DNA of 14,959 nt from Hemicentrotus pulcherrimus. Lineage: Eukaryota > Echinodermata > Echinoidea > Camarodonta > Strongylocentrotidae. The translations under genes were made by a program, and so were the position numbers. Below are positions 9,607 through 14,959 of this stretch, one piece after another (the stretch's first letter is position 1; the number at the start of each line of letters is the position of its first letter). The notes below the pieces were generated by a model that was not told the DNA's origin, did not search any database, and was given only the letters and a program-made list of their open reading frames with translations. The stretch is from NCBI GenBank assembly GCA_003118195.1, contig BEXV01001416.1:84808-99766 (forward strand). Reading direction: 5' to 3'.

Positions 9607-9983
9607 TAATTAGGCCTCTCTTTACTATCTCGAGATTGCCAAATATCCAGCTATTTCAACTATCCCGATCGCAAACTATCCAGCTAATTTGCGTCTTTAT
9701 CAGACCGAAGTAGCAATGAATTTGGTCGGGATTGTCTTCCCAAGATATCTTGGGATAGTTTGAAAAATATCCAGCTATTTGTCCTGTGCGTCTTCACCAG
9801 ACCGAAGACTCGCACTATGCGCTAACGCTGAGCAAAATATCTTGAGCTAATTTCTCAAGGTCGAAATTCAAGTTTTGAGGTTGAATCTCGAGCTGGTGAA
9901 GACGCGATTTGTAACTTCAGGATTATTTCCTAAATCAGAAATAGCGGGCTATTTGGCAATCTCGAGATGATGAAGACGTCTTT
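9607..9983. mobile_element. 377-bp foldback element without a clean target duplication
   Basis: It is absent from copy 1, where CCTTCGG (6879-6885) stands in its place. ATCTCGAGATTGCCAAATA at 9627-9645 is repeated inverted and perfect at 9950-9968, about 16-20 bp in from the ends. Inside, GCGTCTTYAYCAGACCGAAG occurs directly at 9691-9710 and 9788-9807, each preceded by CCAGCTATTT-like words. A perfect 18-bp palindrome, TCCCAAGATATCTTGGGA, lies at 9738-9755. There is no coding capacity. TAA at both junctions (9607-9609 and 9984-9986) is a weak candidate for a 3-bp duplication, with 7 bp of target lost. Confidence 0.7.
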
Positions 9984-10003
9984 TAAGGCATTAATCCTTA
10001 TCA

Positions 10004-10464
10004 CCAGGGCCCGTATTCAATTCAGTACTTAAGTACAAAATTTAAGCTTTTTACTTAGTATTCGGCTTAGACAAAATACTTAGCCAATTTTGGTATTCAA
10101 TTCACACTTTTGGCTAAGTATTTACTCTAAATCTAAGCACACTCCATACCACACTTAAGCCAATTATTTGGAGGTCTTGATAGGCAGGCATATGGTTTTC
10201 TTACGCAGTATTATATCCTGCGCACAATTATATCAGCGCGCATTTATTGCAATCCATCAATTGCGCATTACTTTTGATTGACCTTGTGACGTCACAATGC
10301 TTATCAGTAAGAAATTTACATGTACGGTACTTACATTTTGTCTTACGTAAGTATTAGTCTAAAATACGATTTGAATACGAGATAAGTCAATTACTTTATA
10401 ACTTAGCCATTTACTTAGTAAATTTCTTACTTACGCTAAGTATTGAATTGAATACCAGCCCAGG
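10004..10464. mobile_element. 451-bp MITE in a CCAGG target, carrying a palindromic CRE
   Basis: CCAGG at 10004-10008 and 10460-10464 flanks 10009-10459; copy 1 has it once at 6906-6910. Terminal inverted repeats match at 20 of 23 positions. The left end reads GCCCGTATTCAATTCAG and the right end, reverse-complemented, GCTGGTATTCAATTCAA; both continue with TACTTA. The motif GGTATTCAATTCA recurs internally at 10092-10104. CTTAGTA/TACTTAAG-type words repeat throughout. The centre holds the 14-bp palindrome TTGTGACGTCACAA (10284-10297), which contains TGACGTCA. There is no open frame of note, so it is non-autonomous. The duplication may equally be read as CAG with element ends GG...CC. Confidence 0.85.
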
Positions 10465-10790
10465 TCCCTCGGAGAGGACCTAAAGCAGTCGGTCCTCTGG
10501 TTTGCTTACTGACAAGCATTTATGCTTTCTTAGCAGTCAGGTAAAATAACAACCACACTCTACATCACAATTCAATATTAAACCAACATTGCAGATTGAA
10601 ATTTTCATAGTCCTAGACTAAGGCATCTAATTTGGTTACGGGCAGGTCCAAGCTATTTGGATTGTGACGTACGGGACATTCAGAGACTTTGAACAAGAAA
10701 TAACAATGGATACAATTATTTATATGGCTATCTTTTGGTATGAGTCTGTGGCTATTATGAGCTANTTGTTTACCTGCCTCTCCGACCCAG

Positions 10791-10843
10791 TTAAGGCTTG
10801 GTGATATCAATATCATAAAAAAACATTATCACCAAGCCCTTAA
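10791..10843. repeat. Stem-loop with 15-bp arms
   Basis: TTAAGGCTTGGTGAT (10791-10805) pairs with ATCACCAAGCCCTTAA (10828-10843), with a single bulged C and a 22-nt AT-rich loop. It lies 26 bp from the N at 10765 inside the 1.6-kb transposon. It may be an internal subterminal structure of that transposon or the end of an element nested in it. Confidence 0.6.
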
Positions 10844-11126
10844 GGCTAGCTCGAGCTGCTTTAAATTTAAGTGAGAGAGGGCCTACTCAGCTTAAGCGCA
10901 ACCTCAGTACAATGGCAATGCCATTACGTAATAATAACACACCGCACTGACACGCCATGGTTTAAACAGGTGAAGCACTTCACACATAACTGACGCACAC
11001 TCAGCATAGCTACACACATACAATACACAAATCAAAGAACATGTCAGCACAACTTCCAAGTTTATACCTTAAATATGACGGAAATAAGAGTTCTAAATGC
11101 ATGTGAGTGACTGTTGCAACTGCTCT

Positions 11127-11157
11127 CAGCTCAGACTCAGTCTCACTCAGTCTCAGC
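11127..11157. repeat. Short CTCAGT-type array
   Basis: CTCAG recurs about four times in 31 bases (CTCAGCTCAGACTCAGTC, then CTCAGTCTCAGC). It is part of the transposon interior and has no assigned role. Confidence 0.6.
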
Positions 11158-11483
11158 ATAAAACTTAAAAATATTAAAACTTAATGCTTCGACTGTGTTC
11201 TTTAAGTTTCAACATACGACTTCATTTCAAGAAACACTGCACAGTTTAGGCCTCAGCTCAGTCTGTGTGGGCTCTAGCTCTTTAGCTAGTTTCGGGATCT
11301 ATCAATCAGTCCGCGATCGGGGGCCCGGCCCAGGCCGTTTCGGGAGCTGTGCTTGCGCCTGTGCTGTGCCTATGCCATGGCTCAGCATTTGTGTCTACAA
11401 CTATTCTTATCTGCGAGAAAAACCGGAAAAGAAATCGTGGACATGCAGAGTGTTAAGCGAAATTATAAAGAAAATGAAATTAC

Positions 11484-11539
11484 CCAGGACCAGCAGAAAA
11501 TCCAAAGTCACCATCATCGTCATCTGTAGAGAAATTCAT
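11484..11539 (-). other. Possible first coding exon within the transposon (speculative)
   Basis: On the - strand an ATG in good context (A at -3; 11537-11539) opens MNFSTDDDDGDFGFSAGP. A consensus-like donor, GG|GTAATT, follows, with the intron starting at 11483. The stretch lies in a GC-rich island, unlike the surrounding AT-rich element, and its acidic/Gly/Phe composition looks protein-like. Against this, the nearest good acceptor (TTTTTCTCGCAG, about 11417-11428) would put a stop directly in frame, and no further exon was found. It could be a captured host 5' exon, a remnant of a transposon gene, or chance. Confidence 0.15.
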
Positions 11540-12530
11540 GGTAAATTCAGCAAAAGTAGATCTTTTCCGAGTTTTCGACGGGCGTATCTCGGTCTTTCAT
11601 GTGACCTGTACCAGTCCGAGAGGTCGATTTAAGCCGATTGCAAAAATCACTCTTAAATTCCTTATATTCATGCTTGAGTCAACATTTTTTGAACTGATAA
11701 ATATGTGTATTGTTGAAATATATTTTACTTTGAAAATTAACACTTATTTTTCCATTCGTAAACGATAAACTTTCATACAGAAAACTACGTTGTCAGTTGT
11801 TTACATTACATCAAATTGGCAATATTTAAATGGCCTACTGCACATGTACATTTGTTTACATCGGTCAGAGTAAAATAAATACATAAATGAAAAAATAACT
11901 AAATGATAGATCAACGAAAAATGTCAAATTATTTTTTTTTAACAACTTTAATGCTTTAATAATTATTCCTATTTCTGATCAGGTGTTCAACGTACCCTAA
12001 AACTTTTAAAAGCAATTAAACCGTGTCAATATAAAATTATCAAAAAATAGGCGTGTGCATAAGAGCAACTAGGTGATTATGAGGTCATGTATGTATATTG
12101 CTATATGCTACGGATCCATAACCATTAGCCCCCCCNAATTTTTTTTTATCAGATTCATAAAATTCATAGTTTCAGCTTTAAAATGATGTATAGTTTGTTA
12201 AATATATATAAAGATGAAATTTGACCCCCAGAGGGGACAATAGCTTGGACCTGCCCTTACATAAAATACATGTACAGTACGTCTGATTTATTTCTAACTT
12301 TCTCCATTCTGTTCCTCTTACTTCACTGCCTTCATACAAATGAACTTATTACAAGGGTTGGAGTGCCCTGATATGAAAGATACTAGTTCCCTTTTGCAGC
12401 CAACATCCGATTCAGTAGAACTTTGTAGGAAATATGAATATGTCATGTATGTCCTATCTGTGAAATACAAACATAAGCAATGTCCTAGTATTCAAATTAT
12501 GCAAGGAAACCCGTTTACGTTCTAGACTTC

Positions 12531-13053
12531 ACTCCCCCTGTCCACACACAACATTTTCTGTGATTAGGCGTGATTAGCTATACCGTTTCGCGATATGATA
12601 CCATTTCGCGATAGTTTTACGCTGAAATATGTGTGTGTGGACGCTCACTAACGATACGTCGTATAACGAACTAGTTTAACGAAACGCGTGTTTGGGCATT
12701 GTTTCGAACTGAAACTCAATAAAGAATCACGCCTAATCACGCCTAAGCACGGAAATTTTGTGTGTGGACGGAACTAGTCTAACTAGTGTAACTAACTGGG
12801 CGGGGCTTAACATGACCTCCCGCTAAAGGAGACCTGACCTCTCATCTCCGCTTCTATTTCATGCCCGCAGGATATTTCGCTGTAGAGTTTCAGGATTACT
12901 TTCTTCTGTTGGTGGACATCTGGAATTTAAATGATGATTAGTTAGACGACGTTTCTTGTGTGTGGACACTCTGAAATTTATAGGATGATTCTTTATACGA
13001 TGATTCTTTATAGAGTTTCGCGATAAATTGTTTTGTGTGTGGACACGCTGACT
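12531..13053. mobile_element. 517-bp composite MITE with TGTGTGTGGAC termini, ACT duplication
   Basis: ACT at 12531-12533 and 13051-13053 flanks 12534-13050; copy 1 has it once at 7351-7353. The ends share TGTCCACACACAA inverted (left at about 12539-12551, right at about 13033-13045). The same terminal motif recurs inside at about 12628-12641, 12760-12771 and 12955-12967. Arms of about 40 bp at 12539-12578 and 12733-12772 are inverted repeats of each other (both include TTAGGCGTGATTAG), so a complete foldback unit sits inside the larger element. GATGATTCTTTATA is duplicated in tandem at 12984-12997 and 12999-13012. No coding capacity is visible. A nested insertion of related MITEs is the likely history. 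Confidence 0.8.
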
Positions 13054-13918
13054 GTCAAACACTATAGAGTGACTGACTGACATCTTTTTTTCTTTGGTAT
13101 AACATACATAAAATGAGCTGTAACAGGTAGCATTTGTCTACATCAATAACCCACTACTTCTAATGGCCAAAATTAAACGGATTGAATCCTTGTGCAGCAC
13201 AAAATATGCGACCATTCGGTAAAAGGGTCTGAAAATAAGACTATTACTTAGGTGATTGCAATCACTCAAGTCGATTCACCAACTAATGGTCGTTATTTTC
13301 CCACTAAAAGCCATTTTCAAGCCCTCACGTTATGAGGGAAGTTCTAAATTAGTGCCGTCTTTCAAATGCTGTTGGAATTTAGCCTTTTCATATTTTTTTG
13401 GCCTGCAAATATGACATACAATGTACATGTAGTACAGTACCTTTAAGTTGATTTAAGAGCAAAAATCTATCAAAAATTAAAACAGTTATGAATTTTTGAC
13501 GGTGCATTCAATCAAATACAAGTTGCAAACCGTGTGACTACATGTAGGTCTCCTCCTATGTGCCCTAAAAAAAACTTTTAAAATCTATTTTTCCCCTTAA
13601 ATTTTCAATCATTCATTCACCCTATATACATTTATTGCAAATACTTGTTATACAACCCCTGTATGAAACAAATCTATTCTGTCATCAATAAGTAAGGACA
13701 ATGAAGTTTATGACATTTTCTGTAGAAAGCAAATAAGATACGTCACAGTGTTGCCAATTTGTGTTTCACTGACAACAACTTCCAAAATTCATAACTCACT
13801 CTCACTTCGCGTGGGAAATGTTATAGCAAAATTCCATAACCCATCAAACAGTTAACCCAAACTTGCTCAGTGAGGACGCCCCACCCCCTAAACATCTATA
13901 GGCCTCCCACAAATTATC

Positions 13919-13919
13919 N
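13919..13919. other. Single N: right edge of copy 2
   Basis: It marks the exact point where identity to copy 1 (ending at 8230) stops. The sequence that follows does not resemble what follows copy 1. Confidence 0.9.
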
Positions 13920-14307
13920 AAATGAATTTAGTTTCCTACTGCACCCGGCATTGGCCTTCATTCCTGAATCGGAGTCTGCCATATTGATTGGTTATATATT
14001 ACTCGATAAGTCACCATACTGCCCATTTTCAATTTTATCCTAGTTTTTATTGGTTTATAACGCTTTGAATTTAATTTTTGTTGTCTTAATTCAAAACAGG
14101 GTGACCTCAAACTTAACAAAAAACGGATAAGCTTATGTGGTTGATGGTTTTTGTTTCATGGAGGTATGACTTCATGTTTACCTATATCAATAAAACTACA
14201 TGTACATTAAATATGGGATATACTTTCAGAATATTATCTTTATGCACTTTGTAATAGCCTTAAACCTATTGAAATGTGCGAGTATGACAATGATCAAGGT
14301 AATACAA
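13920..14307. other. AT-rich non-coding DNA
   Basis: No gene, RNA or repeat boundary was recognised. TACATGTA occurs at 14197-14204. Confidence 0.5.
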
Positions 14308-14374
14308 AATAATAATAATAATAATAATAAAAACGTTACTTATAAAGCGCTTACCACCGAAGTCTCTAAGCGCT
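14308..14374. repeat. AAT microsatellite adjoining an AGCGCTTA hairpin
   Basis: An AAT tract (14308-14330) is followed, within about 15 bases, by the perfect 8-bp inverted repeat AGCGCTTA (14346-14353) and TAAGCGCT (14367-14374) with a 13-nt loop. I associate the combination of an AAT tract with an AAAGCGCTT-type hairpin with dispersed repeats in marine invertebrates. That is recollection, not a search result. The related palindrome AAAGCGCTTT occurs in the SINE at 4286-4694. Confidence 0.6.
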
Positions 14375-14895
14375 ACAAATCCAAAATGGTTTCTATGGAT
14401 ATACAATACTACAATAGGGCCATTGAAAGTGCCCTTAAGTTGATTTGTTTCCCCTTCAAAATAGCTGCGGTCCTGCTATTCTAACATTTCGGAAGATTTC
14501 AAGTCTCTTTTTAGTAAGTCGATTAAAAGCGCCTGAAAAAATAAAGTTGTATGTGGAATATTCAATCAGACGTTACAGCTTAATATCTGCACAAAATAAT
14601 CTCAGGCATCATGTATCTTTTTAAGCAGGGAGCGGTGCCCTATTTGGATTCATTTGACGTTGACGTTGTTTCATAACTGGAAAGACTCCACCAATATTTA
14701 TTATGGCAAATTACATATCGTTTTTTCTTGTAGAAATAATCCCCATCTATCGTGAAATTCGCCCCGTTTTTAAAGTACAATATAGCTATAGTCACTTCTG
14801 GATTTTAACTACATGTACATGCAGCCTTCACACCGGTGAGATCTCAGTATTAAACTTAATGAGTTATATCCCTATTCCATTTCGACCCGGTGTCC
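14375..14895. other. Non-coding DNA
   Basis: There is no supported gene. The frame 14703-14942 (+) has no domain and its C-terminal serine run comes from the pyrimidine tract. TACATGTA occurs at 14810-14817. Confidence 0.5.
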
Positions 14896-14959
14896 CTCGA
14901 TCCAGCACCTCCTCGTCCTTGTCCTCTAGCTCCTCCTTTTAGCTTCTTCTTCTTTCTTT
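14896..14959. repeat. TCC/TTC pyrimidine tract at the window end
   Basis: The + strand is nearly all pyrimidine, with TCC, then TTC units, running off the window. It resembles the block at 2286-2350. Confidence 0.75.

Larger units (their letters stand above)
9525..10557 (+). mobile_element. tRNA-derived SINE (family 1), interrupted twice by other elements
   Basis: This is the counterpart of the SINE at 6797-7003. The head (GATAGCTCAGTTCGTAGAG, about 9532-9550) and a better box B, GGTTCAAACCC (about 9579-9589), are intact. The body is split by a foldback element at 9607-9983 and a MITE at 10009-10459; only the short middle piece 9984-10008 lies between them. The 3' part and tail resume at 10465-10557. 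Removing both insertions gives about 200 bp, matching copy 1. Confidence 0.85.
10636..12260. mobile_element. 1.6-kb non-autonomous DNA transposon, 18-bp terminal inverted repeats, TTAC duplication
   Basis: The terminal repeats GGGCAGGTCCAAGCTATT at 10640-10657 and its exact complement at 12239-12256 are perfect. TTAC flanks both ends (10636-10639 and 12257-12260). Copy 1 has the single site TTAT at 7082-7085, confirming a 4-bp duplication (with one C/T difference). The interior (about 1.58 kb) has no long open frame on either strand, so no transposase is visible. It contains a hairpin at 10791-10843, a CTCAGT-rich array near 11127-11157 and a GC- and CpG-rich island at about 11255-11625. Two Ns (10765 and 12136) fall inside, so the interior may be incomplete. 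The superfamily is not assigned; a 4-bp duplication excludes typical mariner (TA) and hAT (8 bp). Confidence 0.85.
9286..13918. repeat. Copy 2 of the duplicated segment, enlarged by four insertions
   Basis: It is collinear with 6567-8230 but 4633 bp long, because it carries insertions at 9607-9983, 10009-10464, 10640-12260 and 12534-13053 (together about 2.97 kb, accounting for the size difference). Smaller differences include an extra TACATG unit at 9446-9459, about 22 bp extra near 13306-13327, and deletions opposite 7722-7760 and 8030-8046 of copy 1. Its ends are identical to copy 1 and abut Ns at 9285 and 13919. The best reading is the other haplotype of the same locus. A true tandem duplication is the alternative. 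Confidence 0.9.

Noticed and set aside
11195..11632. Longest open frame in the window (145 codons, +)
   Set aside because: It begins at GTG rather than ATG, has no recognisable domain, and lies across a GC-rich island inside a transposon. The composition alone lengthens open frames there.
12340..12525. 61-codon frame present in copy 2
   Set aside because: The matching region of copy 1 (7164-7344) has substitutions and indels that do not preserve the frame, so there is no sign of coding constraint.
6567..13918. Long terminal repeats of a retrotransposon spanning the two copies
   Set aside because: The repeat is 1.66 kb, lacks TG...CA ends and a primer-binding site, and the spacer 8231-9284 has no gag/pol coding. 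N-bounded edges explain it better.
1..14959. CRISPR array or a prokaryotic defence or biosynthetic system
   Set aside because: No regularly spaced identical repeats and no operon-like coding. The SINEs and composition indicate an animal genome.

Overview
This window looks like non-coding, repeat-rich DNA from a highly heterozygous marine invertebrate, most likely an echinoderm. The evidence is AT-rich sequence with no long open frame, several tRNA-derived SINEs (one of a type I associate with echinoderm genomes), many short foldback (MITE-like) DNA transposons, and an extreme excess of the palindrome TACATGTA (28 copies counted). The species assignment is inference. I found no bacterial operon, rRNA, functional tRNA, CRISPR array or convincing protein-coding gene. 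Every open frame is under 150 codons, and none shows a recognisable domain.

Layout. Positions 1-6566 are single-copy AT-rich DNA. They hold a 73-bp retroposed fragment with an 11-bp target-site duplication (617-711), a tRNA-type SINE (1354-1590), a simple-repeat and pyrimidine block (2111-2434), a GCCCYCGAAA repeat fragment (3771-3931) and a second SINE family flanked by a 9-bp duplication (4286-4694). Positions 6567-8230 are the first copy of a 1.66-kb segment that carries a third SINE. Positions 8231-9284 are single-copy and contain a 144-bp MITE in a CCTGG target (8700-8853). Positions 9286-13918 are a second copy of the 6567-8230 segment, enlarged to 4.6 kb by four transposon insertions. 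Positions 13920-14959 are single-copy, with an AAT repeat beside an AGCGCTTA hairpin.

The main observation concerns the second copy. It is bounded exactly by single N bases (9285 and 13919). Its outermost 165 and 168 bases are identical to copy 1, while its interior differs at roughly one base in twenty. That is what an alternative haplotype (an assembly bubble arm) wrongly placed in the scaffold would look like, more than an old tandem duplication. Whichever it is, copy 1 preserves the pre-insertion state, so three of the four insertions in copy 2 can be read with their target sites: 5-bp CCAGG (or 3-bp CAG), 4-bp TTAC and 3-bp ACT. The fourth lacks a clean duplication.

No genes act together here. 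The biology on show is transposition: several non-autonomous families inserting into each other and into SINEs, with allele-specific presence or absence.
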